Positions 54,790 to 63,749 are shown, counted from the stretch's first letter. The stretch is 64,000 bases of DNA from CAXBNB01 sp040222275 (GCA_040222275.1 JAVKDJ010000021.1:1-64000), one strand, 5' to 3'. The notes: generated by a model from the letters alone, not told the origin. Program-made: numbers and translations.

Positions 54790-54851
54790 GCGTGAAATTT
54801 TTAGTGTGAATTATTGCAACAACTTTACTGGTGTGACCGTGACCTATTGGC

Positions 54852-54971
54852 TTAACTATCATTCATCTTTTTTTCTTTTCGTTTAGCTGCTTTGGCCGCA
54901 CGCTTTTCTTTGAGGTTTTTAACAGGTTCTTTTTTGCCCGATTTTTCTTTTCCTTCCTTTTCTTTCGACAT
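54852..54971 (-). CDS. Tiny highly basic protein (39 residues)
   Basis: Composition is about half Lys/Arg/Glu, helical: begins SKEKEGKEKSGKKEPVKNL and continues KEKRAAKAAKRKEKK. ATG at 54971 is preferred over the upstream Met of a longer frame because the stretch before it has no coding look. Short Lys/Ala-rich proteins like this are found near stress genes in the phylum and may bind nucleic acid. Function unknown; it is first in a probable operon with the cupin and 60-residue genes. Confidence 0.45.
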   Translation of the reverse strand: MSKEKEGKEKSGKKEPVKNLKEKRAAKAAKRKEKKMNDS

Positions 54972-55530
54972 GATTTCTTTGATTTTATGATATAAAAAAA
55001 CGCATAAAATTGGCGGTTGTAAGTGATGCAAAGGTCAGTATAATTACTTGAGATAGTGTTACACTCCGAAAGGACAGTGTTACACATATCTCATGTTTGA
55101 TAGTCCCTAAAATCCGCAAGGGTTTTTATAACTGGTTGAAATCCAACAAATAACCTTTCAAGCGTTTCACCCATAGAAATGAATGGCATTATAGGTAAAC
55201 TACTAACTACCAAGAACAACCCTTGGAGGGTTGCGGATTTGAATTAGTCCCTTAAAATTTTTGGGCAACCTTTAATTGCTCAATAAAGCGGCTCTATGTT
55301 AAAAAAACATTTTATGCCTGGGAATACCCCATTATGAAATAAAATTCGGCAGGCAATATGACCACTATTGCATTGAACAACAGCTATTTCATAGTATGCG
55401 GAATTCTTCCCGGCAATTCAGCTTATTTGCGTGATGTTTAGCTATAAAAATCGCATCCGTCGCTTTGTATAAACGGGCAATATATCAATCCAAAAAATAC
55501 AAATTCAGAATTGGCCTAGAAACCGATCCT
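54972..55530. other. Gene-free stretch with short repeats
   Basis: 559 bp with no supported gene. AGTGTTACAC is directly repeated at 55055-55064 and 55076-55085, enclosed by GAGATA and TATCTC in inverted order, a possible regulatory site for the minus-strand operon. Two copies of an ATCCGCAA motif (near 55106 and, inverted, near 55230) belong to the family that forms the inverted repeat at 56314-56452. Confidence 0.45.
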
Positions 55531-56091
55531 TTATAAATCTTCCAGGTTTGCTTTTCGTTTGTCTTTTAGTTGCTTGTAAAAGGAGGGGGTTAATCCCGTG
55601 ATTTTCTTAAATTGATTGGACAAATGAGCTACACTACTGTAGTGCATTTTATGGGAAATCTCTGTGAGGTTCAACTCGTCGTAGATAAGTAATTCTTTTA
55701 CACGCTCAATTTTGTGGAAAATGATAAATTGTTGGATAGTGATCCCTTTGACTTCAGAAAAGGAATTGGCGAGATAGGTGTAATTATAGCCCAATTTTTC
55801 GCTTATGTAATCCGAATAATTTACTCTTGGTAATTCATCAGAATAGTGGATCATCTCAGTAATCACATTTTTGATCTTTTCTATCAAAATGCTCTTATGG
55901 TCATCCAACAACTCCAATCCTGAATTTAACAGGTTTTCTCTCAGTTGTTTTCGTTGTTCTATTGTGATGTCTTCTAATATCTCAATCATGCCCAGTTCAA
56001 CCACAACATATCGCAATCCCAGTTTCCTTAGCTCTTCTTTTACCATCAATTTGCACCGCAAACTGACCATATACTTGATGTACAGTTTCAT
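55531..56091 (-). CDS. AraC-family regulator (short form)
   Basis: A 186-residue regulator. The first 80 residues are a small helical/beta domain of the kind seen in Bacteroidota stress-associated AraC proteins (MVSLRCKLMVKEELRKLGL, IEILEDITIEQRKQLRENLL). Residues about 85-180 form the double HTH: YISEKLGYNYTYLANSFSEVKGITIQQFI and LNLTEISHKMHYSSVAHLSNQFKKITGLTPSFYK. It probably controls the small stress genes to its left. No ligand pocket is evident. Confidence 0.85.
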   Translation of the reverse strand: MKLYIKYMVSLRCKLMVKEELRKLGLRYVVVELGMIEILEDITIEQRKQLRENLLNSGLELLDDHKSILIEKIKNVITEMIHYSDELPRVNYSDYISEKLGYNYTYLANSFSEVKGITIQQFIIFHKIERVKELLIYDELNLTEISHKMHYSSVAHLSNQFKKITGLTPSFYKQLKDKRKANLEDL

Positions 56092-56313
56092 TGATTGCCC
56101 CTAAGGTTTTTTTCCATTATTATAAATAAAAAGACTATAAGACAAACCCTCCCTATGTTTTTATTAATAATTACTAATGTAGCGGATTGGCACATCATTA
56201 TCAAAACTGCATGGCCGAAGCAGGCAATCATCATGGGATATATTTTATATGGTTGGTGCCTGCTTTTCCCTTTTACATTCATTTTGCTGGTATCATTCCA
56301 TGTTTAAGCCTTG

Positions 56314-56452
56314 CCTGAAATCCGCAACCCTGATAGTGCTATCCATGGCAATCAATGACTTAATCTTTCATCCAGGCATTCTATCAATTGAATGCTGACA
56401 GGGTTGGTTATTTTATTAACAGGCCCTTGCGGGTTAGTCTGCGGATTTCAGG
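56314..56452. repeat. Inverted repeat with ATCCGCA ends
   Basis: CCTGAAATCCGCA (56314-56326) and its exact complement (56440-56452) enclose 113 bp, giving a perfect 13-bp terminal inverted repeat of a 139-bp unit. Related ATCCGCAA/TTGCGGAT motifs lie near 55106 and 55230. The size and ends fit a small non-autonomous (MITE-like) or REP-type element. The 606-bp gap 56092-56697 contains no gene. Confidence 0.5.
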
Positions 56453-56697
56453 TATTATTGAACAATAAATTAGTGTAACTTGCACATACAACTGATCATC
56501 GGTTGACATTAATCACGCTCTTCACTCTTTCGTAGAGAACTAAAGGCTCCACTTGGTTTGTCCTTTCTGATTATTGATACACTGGCTGTCAACTTAATGA
56601 CTGATCGCTGGTGAGTTATCTGCTAAGCGCAATTTATTATATAGCTTCTCTCATTTCATTAGTGATGTTTGGCTTCAGTTAAAAAAAAGAAAATTCC

Positions 56698-56815
56698 ATG
56701 GTTTTATCAAAAATGGGTGTTATCGGCACTTCCAAAAAAGAGGATGAAAGACGTGTTCCAATTCATCCGGGGCATTTAAAAAGGCTACCGGAAAACATTC
56801 GCAGAAAGCAGTTTT
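56698..56815 (+). pseudogene. Truncated alanine dehydrogenase/N5-(carboxyethyl)ornithine synthase-family gene
   Basis: About 39 codons read KMGVIGTSKKEDERRVPIHP, then GHLKRLPENIRRKQF, a clear N-terminus of the alanine dehydrogenase-like family that includes N5-(carboxyethyl)ornithine synthase (the RRVPIHP element is the substrate-binding Arg/His motif). Family resemblance stops at about 56805-56815 and the frame ends at 56913 in antisense to the phosphatase-fold gene. The remaining 250 or so residues expected are not found in the window. The end point coincides with the 3' end of the gene at 56785-57600, indicating replacement or insertion. Confidence 0.7.
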
Positions 56816-57600
56816 CCTTGAAAGCAAGTTTCGCTATTCACAGCCATGTAATTGCCAATAACCAAAGCATGATCACTTGTCGCTTCTACCCCCCCATCAT
56901 AGTCGTATTCTAATTTTTCAACTTTCCAATCCCTTGATTTATATATGAAGTCATAGCGTCTCAAAGTTTTTCCTGTTCTATGGGAAATCGGTAACTCAGT
57001 GAGTCTGTCTTTGACCGAATACAAGCTATCCTCTAATCTATGTACTTTTTCTTCTCCAAAAAGAAGAGATGGATACTTTCCTTTATCTCCGTTATCCCAA
57101 AATTCTAATTCAGATATCTCGAATGAATCATTACTTGGTTCATTAGCGTCACAACAGAAAAAGTCAACTTTGTTATCATATAAGTATTCGGCAATAGATG
57201 CGAACTGACTTGATTTCCCCCTCTTGTATCCAACTCCGGTCAATGAATGGAAGCTAAGAATATGAATTTCCTCTCCTCCAAATTTTATAGATGTAAATAA
57301 AGTCCTTTCTGGAAAAAGCGAACGTTCTATTAGATGAAATTCGGTGATTTTTCCTCCAAAACTCATAGTTAAAAGTCCTAGTTTTCTATTTTTCCCATCA
57401 AACCTTCCGGGCCTTCTAATATTTAAACTAAATGCGTAATCTGTTTGATGGAGTGCTTTAACTATTTTCTCTTTGTTAGATTGTAATACTTCTTGTAAGC
57501 ATATAACCGAATCTCCCTCTAGCTTTTCTTTAAGAAGATTTATGATTTTATCCGACTTGCAATTGTAAGATATATTCCATTGAACAAGGTTGATATTCAT
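56785..57600 (-). CDS. Endonuclease/exonuclease/phosphatase-fold protein
   Basis: A 271-residue AT-rich gene with the metal-dependent EEP fold: Asn/Gln at NLVQWNIS, Glu in VICLQEVL, His in ILSFHSLTGVGY, Asp-x-Asn in FFCCDANEPS, YDFIYKS and the closing SDHALVIG are all in order, so it should be active as a phosphodiesterase or nuclease. The last 13 or so residues (after MAVNSET) run into sequence antisense to the truncated synthase gene, suggesting that the natural end was lost. No partner gene adjoins it. It shares its 5' module with AbiH and the membrane protein. A defence or toxin role is possible but not shown. Confidence 0.78.
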   Translation of the reverse strand: MNINLVQWNISYNCKSDKIINLLKEKLEGDSVICLQEVLQSNKEKIVKALHQTDYAFSLNIRRPGRFDGKNRKLGLLTMSFGGKITEFHLIERSLFPERTLFTSIKFGGEEIHILSFHSLTGVGYKRGKSSQFASIAEYLYDNKVDFFCCDANEPSNDSFEISELEFWDNGDKGKYPSLLFGEEKVHRLEDSLYSVKDRLTELPISHRTGKTLRRYDFIYKSRDWKVEKLEYDYDGGVEATSDHALVIGNYMAVNSETCFQGKLLSANVFR

Positions 57601-57642
57601 TGAATGATATTTCTATTGATGCTAATGTACTTATCAGCATAG

Positions 57643-57703
57643 AGTTTACCTAAAGATAGTTGAAGGCGCGGATAATTAACAGAAAAACTAAGAAGAAACC
57701 CAA
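57643..57703 (-). promoter_or_regulatory. Shared 5' module, copy B (upstream of the EEP gene)
   Basis: CCTAAAGATAG at 57649-57659, then GAAGGC, GGATAA, AACAG and CTAAGAAG blocks that align with copy C at 58605-58655. Coding-strand core CTATCTTTAGG lies 49 bp before the start. Confidence 0.55.
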
Positions 57704-57720
57704 AATACCAATCTCCTTGG

Positions 57721-57860
57721 AAGTCACTTCGACCATAGGAAGCCTTCCTGATCGAAGACAGGAAGGCCACCAACTAAGCGGCCTTTCTATCTTTCGACAT
57801 GCGGCAGTGGATGAATCAGGTGACTTCTCGCTCGTACCTTACTTCGAAGTGACGAGGGAG
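57721..57860. repeat. Repeat-derived stem region
   Basis: Begins with the interspersed aagtcacttcgacc element and ends with its inverse (tcgaagtgac, 57844-57853). An internal hairpin CCTTCCTG / CAGGAAGG is also present. It immediately follows copy B, as the equivalent element at 58672 follows copy C. The short plus-strand frame across it is not a supported gene, and 57861-58052 shows nothing. Confidence 0.55.
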
Positions 57861-58052
57861 GAATAGAGGGAGTATCGGCTTCAATGAGCCTGCTTTTCAA
57901 AGTTCTAAAGGCATGGTTACTTTAGGCCAAATTACAATTATTTGTAATTCTATAATATTAGACTTTATAAGTCGCTTATTCTTACTTTTGGATGGGATGG
58001 CTAACATTCCGACCGACAATCCATGTTGTCATATAGGCGCTTAGTTCTGTTC

Positions 58053-58547
58053 TTACTTAATTCTAAGCCTTTTTGCCACAAATTCGTAATTGGTCATGAG
58101 CAAATAACCAATTACAAGGTTCAGCCCACTTACTACCCAATTAAATTTATCTACGTCATTATACTCAAAACCAACTACACTTCCTTTAAATGCAAACAGT
58201 GTATGGCTCAAGAATGGTGGAATGTTATCCAAAATTAGAATTCCTCCCATAATGAAAGTCCCGATTTTAATGATGTCATTGGCACCAAGGTTTCCAAATT
58301 CTATTCGTTCACTATCAAAACCTTTATCAAGTTTCAAAATGTTTACAACTTTATCAGATTCAAAAATTAGAAGTACGAAAAGCCCGGTTACTACAGATAT
58401 GGTCACAACAATCCAAATGATTGAGATTGCGTCAATATTCGTTATTGCAAAAGAGATGTTGCTTGGTAAAACTGAAAAAAGTGAGGTAACCAGTGAAAAA
58501 AGGCCAAAGACTTTTATGAGTAGAGTGAAGAAATCCTTTTTTGTCAT
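58053..58547 (-). CDS. Unknown four-helix membrane protein
   Basis: A 164-residue AT-rich gene with four hydrophobic segments (about 8-30, 40-62, 90-110 and 137-155) and a short soluble loop between helices 2 and 3 (KVVNILKLDKGFDSERIEFGN). No family recognised. It begins 58 bp after copy C of the 5' module shared with AbiH and the EEP gene, and sits in the same accessory stretch. Could be an immunity or effector membrane protein; there is no direct evidence. Confidence 0.6.
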   Translation of the reverse strand: MTKKDFFTLLIKVFGLFSLVTSLFSVLPSNISFAITNIDAISIIWIVVTISVVTGLFVLLIFESDKVVNILKLDKGFDSERIEFGNLGANDIIKIGTFIMGGILILDNIPPFLSHTLFAFKGSVVGFEYNDVDKFNWVVSGLNLVIGYLLMTNYEFVAKRLRIK

Positions 58548-58597
58548 TTAGTTTTTAGTTTGTTTAATGTACACCAACCATTATGGTGTTTTACATA

Positions 58598-58655
58598 ATA
58601 TTTTCCTAAAGATAGCCGAAGACTTGGATAAGAACAGGGAAATTAAGAAGTAATG
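58598..58655 (-). promoter_or_regulatory. Shared 5' module, copy C (upstream of the membrane protein gene)
   Basis: CCTAAAGATAG at 58605-58615 followed by GAAGAC, GGATAA, AACAG and TTAAGAAG blocks matching copy B in order and spacing. Coding-strand core CTATCTTTAGG lies 58 bp before the start. Confidence 0.55.
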
Positions 58656-58671
58656 CCAAGTACCCTACCTT

Positions 58672-58925
58672 GTACGTCACTTCGACCACCGGGAGATACT
58701 TCACTGCATTGAGTATGACAAGGAAAGGCTTTTTGCTCATCCAAAGACAGCCTTGTCACCCTGACGAAGGAAGGGTCTATCTCAAGAAATACAACCCGAC
58801 CTCTGTAATTTGAATTCTTTTTAATCACAGAAGAACAATTGTCTTGGAGGGGCACGAGTGAAAAACACTCGCGCCAGTGTTCCAGAGAAGAATAGGATGT
58901 TTCCAAACGACCAGCATGACAAGGA
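58672..58925. repeat. Interspersed repeats between the accessory genes and the starch locus
   Basis: Contains gtcacttcgacc (58675-58686), ccttgtcaccctgacgaagg (58751-58770, identical over 28 bp to 21146-21173) and two catgacaagg or tatgacaagg pieces (near 58716 and 58915). No gene is supported in 58548-59118, although a short open stretch ends at 59111. Confidence 0.6.
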
Positions 58926-59118
58926 AAACTTTTCTGTCAGCCCTCTCCTATTTTTTACCATGTTCCGAAGGGCATGGCGAACTTTTTGATAAACACAGGG
59001 ATAACCCGGGAATACAGGCTTTTAAAAGCCCTATTATCTGTACTTCGGAATGCACTGGGCTAACATTTCAAAGAGAGGAATGTATGTTAGGGAACTATTC
59101 CCCTTGGAATAAAGTCCG

Positions 59119-60750
59119 TTATTTCGTTAATACAATAGAGCCATTGGCTGACAACTCTACTTCTCCTTCTTTGCCTTTGACCGCCCTGTTTTTGAAAACT
59201 ACAGTTCTAAAACCAGCAAACTCCGGCAACTCGAGTACTACCTTTTCTTTGCCCACATTGTGCAACACCAAAACGGATTGCCCAGCAGAAGTGCGGGTGT
59301 ATGCCAGCACGTTTTTATCACTTACCTGAACAACCTTCAAGTCGCCATCAGAAAGGGCTATGGATTCCTTCCTGGCTTTGATGAGGGCCTTATATGTGTT
59401 GTAAATAGAGTTGGCTTTTTTGGCCTGGCCCGCCACGGAAACCACAGTGGTATCGCTACTAAATTTCGGGGCGATCCATCCTGCCCGTTGAATATCTGCT
59501 TCATCCACATCCCATAAGAAAGGTTCCCTGATGTTGGGATCAGGCTTCATGCCGAGCATGCCCAGCTCCTCCCCGTAATAAATAAATGGCTTGCCGGGAA
59601 GGGTAAGCAGGATGGCAGCCGCCTGTTTTATTTTATTTTTCCTGTTGTCTAGTACTGAAGCTATCCTGTTTTGGTCGTGGTTGCTTAAGAATATGGCATC
59701 CACATATTCAGGATTAGTGTTTTTGAAGAGCTGTTGGTTTTGGATCAATGTTTTAACGAAAGAAGAATCCTCCGACACAACATGCGAATGCCCCGATACA
59801 CTGGATGACGAAACCACCCCGCTTTTGAGCGTTTGGCTGATGCTAAAAGCCAGGTCGAAGTTGAACAGAGAGGGTAGTCCTTTGGAAAAAGGGTTGGTGG
59901 TTTTTGCGTCAGCCCAAACCTCCCCAACAATATACACATCGGGCTTAATGGCCTGCATGGCTTCTTTGAATTGCACCCAGAATCTGTGGTTGTCTGCCGC
60001 CCGGTGGTCCCTGAAAATATGCTTGGCCGCATCCATCCTCAAACCGTCCACTCCAATATCTTCCAGCCAAAACCGACCTATTTCTACTATTTCTTCGAAA
60101 ACCTTCGGGTTGTCATAATTCAAATCTGGCATCTGACCTGTAAAAAAACCATAATACAATTCTTCATTGCCACCAGCCCTGTGCCATTGGGTGATGTTGC
60201 CAGAATCGTGGGAAAGTTCACTTTTGGCTATTTCATCCTTGATCACATCCTCTTTTTGCCAGATATAGTAGTCCCGGTAGGGATTATCTTTCCCTTTGCT
60301 CGACTCCAAAAACCAGGGGTGCTTGTCCGAACTATGGTTGATAATGAAATCGATGATCACCTTGATACCCCTGTCATGGGCTTCTTTGAGAAAAACCCTG
60401 AAATCATCCAGTGCACCATAGTCAGGGTGGATCGATTTGTAGTCCACCACGTCATACTTGTGGTAGGATGGTGACTCATGTATGGGCATCAACCATATAG
60501 CCTCAATCCCCAGGTCGCTCAAATAGTCCAGCTTGGCAGTCATACCGGGGATATCCCCTATGCCATCGCTGTTGGAGTCGGCAAACGACTGCACAAAAAT
60601 CTCATAGGTGATGGCATTGTCGCCCTGCTTATCCTGCTCCATCTGATTTTCCTTTTGAACCCTTTCTTCCCGGACACCTGTACATCCGGCATGTATCGAC
60701 AATGATATGACAAAAGCTACTATTATTCGGGGCATATTCATGGAATTCAA
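59119..60750 (-). CDS. GH13 alpha-amylase-family lipoprotein (SusG-like)
   Basis: A 543-residue lipoprotein (SIHAGC lipobox, Cys23), then a linker and a GH13 barrel. Region I is DFIINHSS, region II GLRMDAAKH (nucleophile Asp), region III IVGEVW (acid/base Glu), region IV LSNHDQNR (third Asp). GDIPGMTAKLDYLSDLGIEAIWLMP opens the barrel and the C-terminal beta domain closes it. It resembles surface neopullulanase/SusG enzymes that cut starch at the outer membrane. It starts 12 bp after the second GH13 gene and belongs to the same operon. Confidence 0.92.
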   Translation of the reverse strand: MNSMNMPRIIVAFVISLSIHAGCTGVREERVQKENQMEQDKQGDNAITYEIFVQSFADSNSDGIGDIPGMTAKLDYLSDLGIEAIWLMPIHESPSYHKYDVVDYKSIHPDYGALDDFRVFLKEAHDRGIKVIIDFIINHSSDKHPWFLESSKGKDNPYRDYYIWQKEDVIKDEIAKSELSHDSGNITQWHRAGGNEELYYGFFTGQMPDLNYDNPKVFEEIVEIGRFWLEDIGVDGLRMDAAKHIFRDHRAADNHRFWVQFKEAMQAIKPDVYIVGEVWADAKTTNPFSKGLPSLFNFDLAFSISQTLKSGVVSSSSVSGHSHVVSEDSSFVKTLIQNQQLFKNTNPEYVDAIFLSNHDQNRIASVLDNRKNKIKQAAAILLTLPGKPFIYYGEELGMLGMKPDPNIREPFLWDVDEADIQRAGWIAPKFSSDTTVVSVAGQAKKANSIYNTYKALIKARKESIALSDGDLKVVQVSDKNVLAYTRTSAGQSVLVLHNVGKEKVVLELPEFAGFRTVVFKNRAVKGKEGEVELSANGSIVLTK

Positions 60751-60762
60751 CTATTTAGTCAA

Positions 60763-63627
60763 TTATATTTTTAAAAATCTGGAAGTAAAACTTTCGCGCG
60801 AGGTATATACTTTGAACAGATAAAGCCCCATGCCCAAACCACTGATGTCAACTGGTTGGAATTCCCGCTGGGACAATTCTTGCAGCACACGCCCACTCAT
60901 GTCACTTATTTCCACTTTCCATTCCCTTTCCTGTGGCATATTAATCTCATAATTTAGAAAGTCCCTGCCGGGATTGGGGTAAAGCGATAGACTATGGGGT
61001 ACGTTGGGAATATCTTCGGCACTTGCTACTACCGCATCGAGTTCGATTTCCGGAAAGTCAATTTCAAAATTCACCAATACTTTGAACTCCCCGGCAGCCA
61101 GCTCTATTGGCACGTTGGTACTGTTTGCCTCCAATTCCTCTCCACCATTGAAAAAATCATACCACGTACCTGAAAATGGCAGTTGCATGCTCAGGTTTTG
61201 GGGTTTCAAGTCAAAATTGCCCACCACATACACACTCATCTCTTCCTTATTGGTTGGTTGGGAAATACCGTCCTTATTAGCAAGGACAATCTCTTTTACA
61301 AACCCATTCCCGTTGGTGATGGAGAAGTCCCCCGTTTTGAAAACCTGATGGTCGGTTTTGAGCTTTATCAGGGATGACACCACAGCACGCAGCTTTTCCC
61401 TATCCGGGTCATTCAATAGCTCCCATCTGGTTGGTTTGGGATCTGTACGACAGTCGGTCCCATCCCCTACCCTCACACCATCCGAGCATAGGTTGATGGG
61501 GTCTTCGTATGCAAACTCCCCAAACTGCCAGAGCATTTTCGCACCGGGTATGGTATAAAACAAGGCATTGGCCAGCATTAGCCGTCTGATGGCTGTTGAT
61601 TTCTTTCTGGTATCATAGCTTCCCTCAGACTTTCCATAGTTGAGAAGTTCGTACATCAGGCGCTGTTCGTCGTGGCTTTCTATGTAGGTGACCAGGTTTG
61701 GCTGCTGCCAACCCCGGGTATCGTGGCTGCCCCAGGCTATGTTTTTTTCTATACCCAGGAGCAGGTCTTTATAATCAAAATGCATGTTGCCCCATAGCAT
61801 AAAACCATGATCGGCCAACACCGTTTCCTCGGAATTATCCCCCAGGTGCTCCAAAATCAAATAACTGTCAGCGTCATACTCCCTTACTTTGTCATACATC
61901 CGCTTCAGCAGGTCTATCCTGCCCTGGTCATAGCTACTCCATTTGCCTACATCACCTCCGTATTTGGTTTGGGTAAATCCTTTGGAAAGGTCGAAGCGGT
62001 AGCCGTCCACCTTGTATTGGCTACTCCAATAATGCAGCGTAGTGTCCATATAAAACTGGGTCAACTCGCTTTCGTGGTTCATGTCTATGAACACATTAAA
62101 AGGATGGGTAGCCTCCACATTGAACATGGGGTTGTCGGAGGTGGCTTTGTTGGTTTTAAAATCATACCACATCGCCACAAATGGATTGGGTACTTCCTGT
62201 TGGTTGAACACTATATCCAAAATAACCGCTATACCCTCGCCATGTGCCGCATCAATAAATTTTTTGAGGCCCTCTTCCGTGCCATAAGCCTTATCCGGGG
62301 CAAACATAAAATTGGGATTATACCCCCATGAATTGTTCCCGGAAAACTCCTGGATCGGCATCAGCTCTATGGCATTGACCCCCAATTTTTTGAGGTAGGA
62401 AAGCGTATCGATCAAATTTTCGTAGTTGCGGTCTTTTTCTGCAAAAAAATCACGCACCAGTACTTCATATATCACAAGGTCTGCTTTGTCGGGTCGTTGA
62501 AACCCCGGGTTTTGCCATGTAAATTCTGGCTGGGCCGTCTGGAGTACAGACATCCTGTTCTTGTACCATTCGCTTGTGACCTGGCCTACAGGGTACGCTT
62601 TTAGATTGGGATAAATTTCTTCCGGGATATAGGCATCATCAGGATCGAGTATTTTTTCGGCAAAGGGGTCAGCCACATACACGCCATCCACCAAGTACTG
62701 AAACGCGTATTCCTTCCCCGCTTCCAGGCCTGAAATTTCCATCCAAAAATAGTCCCCATCGCGTTTCATCTTATTTTCCGGCAGCAATTCAAAGTTGTTG
62801 AATTCACCCAAAGCATATACGGCATCCTTTCCGGGGGCCAATAAGCACAAAGTTGCCTTTGTATCGTCAGCTTGGTCGTAATTGATCCCGGCTACTATGC
62901 CTTGTGGCCTTACCAATACCTCAGAGGGCGTATTCACCAGATAACTGAAAGTAATGGTGGTATCATTTTCAACATCATTTACCAGTAATTCAACCGGATA
63001 CGTACCTTCATCCTGCAATACGGTATAATGGTAGGAAAAATATTCCCGGTCGGTTTGCTGTGCCACCTGCTGGCCATCTACAAACATGGTGAATGTAGAA
63101 GGATCTGACGACTCGGCCTGAACGTGCAGATCCCCTCCCGGGGCAACAAATGGCTTTTCATCTGTCGGGGTGATCAATTTCACCACATAACAGGTGGTGA
63201 GGGGTGTCATATCCAATACAAAATCGTTGGATTGTCCGTTGCTCCAATCATTGCCTTTGATCAGCATGCCCAGTTTGCTCTCCAGGCAAATGGGTTGGGC
63301 AAAAAACTGCTCGGGGGTAAAAGTGATGGAAAACAATACTTTATTGTTGGCTTCAGTTTTGGAAAACTGTGCGTTTGCTGTCAGGGTGGCATTGGATGAA
63401 GCAGGATTGACGTTGTATTTGGCATCTATTTCACTGCCAGGCACCCACACCCAAATATAGGCTTCTTCCAAGCTGGCCAGCGCCGTGCCTGTCACATCAT
63501 ACTCAATCGTGATCTCCTCCTGGGAATTGAATGATGCAGGGCTCACCGTGGGGGTGAGGTTGACCTGTGCCATTGCCGCCACACCAAGCAGGTTTATTAA
63601 AAACAGAACATGTAAAATTCTTCTCAT
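60763..63627 (-). CDS. Secreted GH13 amylase with CBM48 and T9SS sorting domain
   Basis: The frame runs to 63753, but Met at 63627 starts a clear signal peptide (MRRILHVLFLINLLGVAAMAQ), giving 954 residues. Two N-terminal beta-sandwich modules precede a CBM48-like one (YALGEFNNFELLPENKMKRD). The barrel has VDGYRFDLSKGF (nucleophile Asp), YLILEHLG (acid/base Glu) and ESHDEQR (third Asp). The last 80 residues (SLYPNPGRDFLNYEI to GLYLFKVYTS) are a type A T9SS sorting domain, so the enzyme is exported by type IX secretion and anchored or released. Works with the lipoprotein GH13 and the SusE-like protein on starch. Confidence 0.92.
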   Translation of the reverse strand: MRRILHVLFLINLLGVAAMAQVNLTPTVSPASFNSQEEITIEYDVTGTALASLEEAYIWVWVPGSEIDAKYNVNPASSNATLTANAQFSKTEANNKVLFSITFTPEQFFAQPICLESKLGMLIKGNDWSNGQSNDFVLDMTPLTTCYVVKLITPTDEKPFVAPGGDLHVQAESSDPSTFTMFVDGQQVAQQTDREYFSYHYTVLQDEGTYPVELLVNDVENDTTITFSYLVNTPSEVLVRPQGIVAGINYDQADDTKATLCLLAPGKDAVYALGEFNNFELLPENKMKRDGDYFWMEISGLEAGKEYAFQYLVDGVYVADPFAEKILDPDDAYIPEEIYPNLKAYPVGQVTSEWYKNRMSVLQTAQPEFTWQNPGFQRPDKADLVIYEVLVRDFFAEKDRNYENLIDTLSYLKKLGVNAIELMPIQEFSGNNSWGYNPNFMFAPDKAYGTEEGLKKFIDAAHGEGIAVILDIVFNQQEVPNPFVAMWYDFKTNKATSDNPMFNVEATHPFNVFIDMNHESELTQFYMDTTLHYWSSQYKVDGYRFDLSKGFTQTKYGGDVGKWSSYDQGRIDLLKRMYDKVREYDADSYLILEHLGDNSEETVLADHGFMLWGNMHFDYKDLLLGIEKNIAWGSHDTRGWQQPNLVTYIESHDEQRLMYELLNYGKSEGSYDTRKKSTAIRRLMLANALFYTIPGAKMLWQFGEFAYEDPINLCSDGVRVGDGTDCRTDPKPTRWELLNDPDREKLRAVVSSLIKLKTDHQVFKTGDFSITNGNGFVKEIVLANKDGISQPTNKEEMSVYVVGNFDLKPQNLSMQLPFSGTWYDFFNGGEELEANSTNVPIELAAGEFKVLVNFEIDFPEIELDAVVASAEDIPNVPHSLSLYPNPGRDFLNYEINMPQEREWKVEISDMSGRVLQELSQREFQPVDISGLGMGLYLFKVYTSRESFTSRFLKI

Positions 63628-63709
63628 ACACAAAATGTATTTGTAAACCTTCTGGTGAAGATAAGAAGGCTTTTTGCTGGTATTTTTTTTAGAAAGTGAT
63701 AAAAAAGGA

Positions 63710-63730
63710 AGAACTGCCAATGGCAGTTCT
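63710..63730 (-). terminator. Terminator after the SusE-like gene
   Basis: AGAACTGCC-AAT-GGCAGTTCT, a perfect 9-bp stem with a 3-nt loop, 20 bp beyond the minus-strand stop at 63750 and followed by TTCCTTTTTTATC on that strand. It should separate the susE-like transcript from the amylase genes, at least partly. Confidence 0.8.
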
Positions 63731-63749
63731 ATCCACGCTGCAAGCAGCA

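Noticed and set aside
56095..56307. 70-residue hydrophobic plus-strand frame
   Set aside because: Sits in AT-rich leader DNA where hydrophobic codons arise by chance; no homology pattern or ribosome-binding context.
20948..58655. Integron cassette array explanation for the shared 5' modules
   Set aside because: No attC-like site with the paired GTTRRRY/RYYYAAC ends was found around the three genes and no integrase is in view, so only a looser cassette idea is kept.
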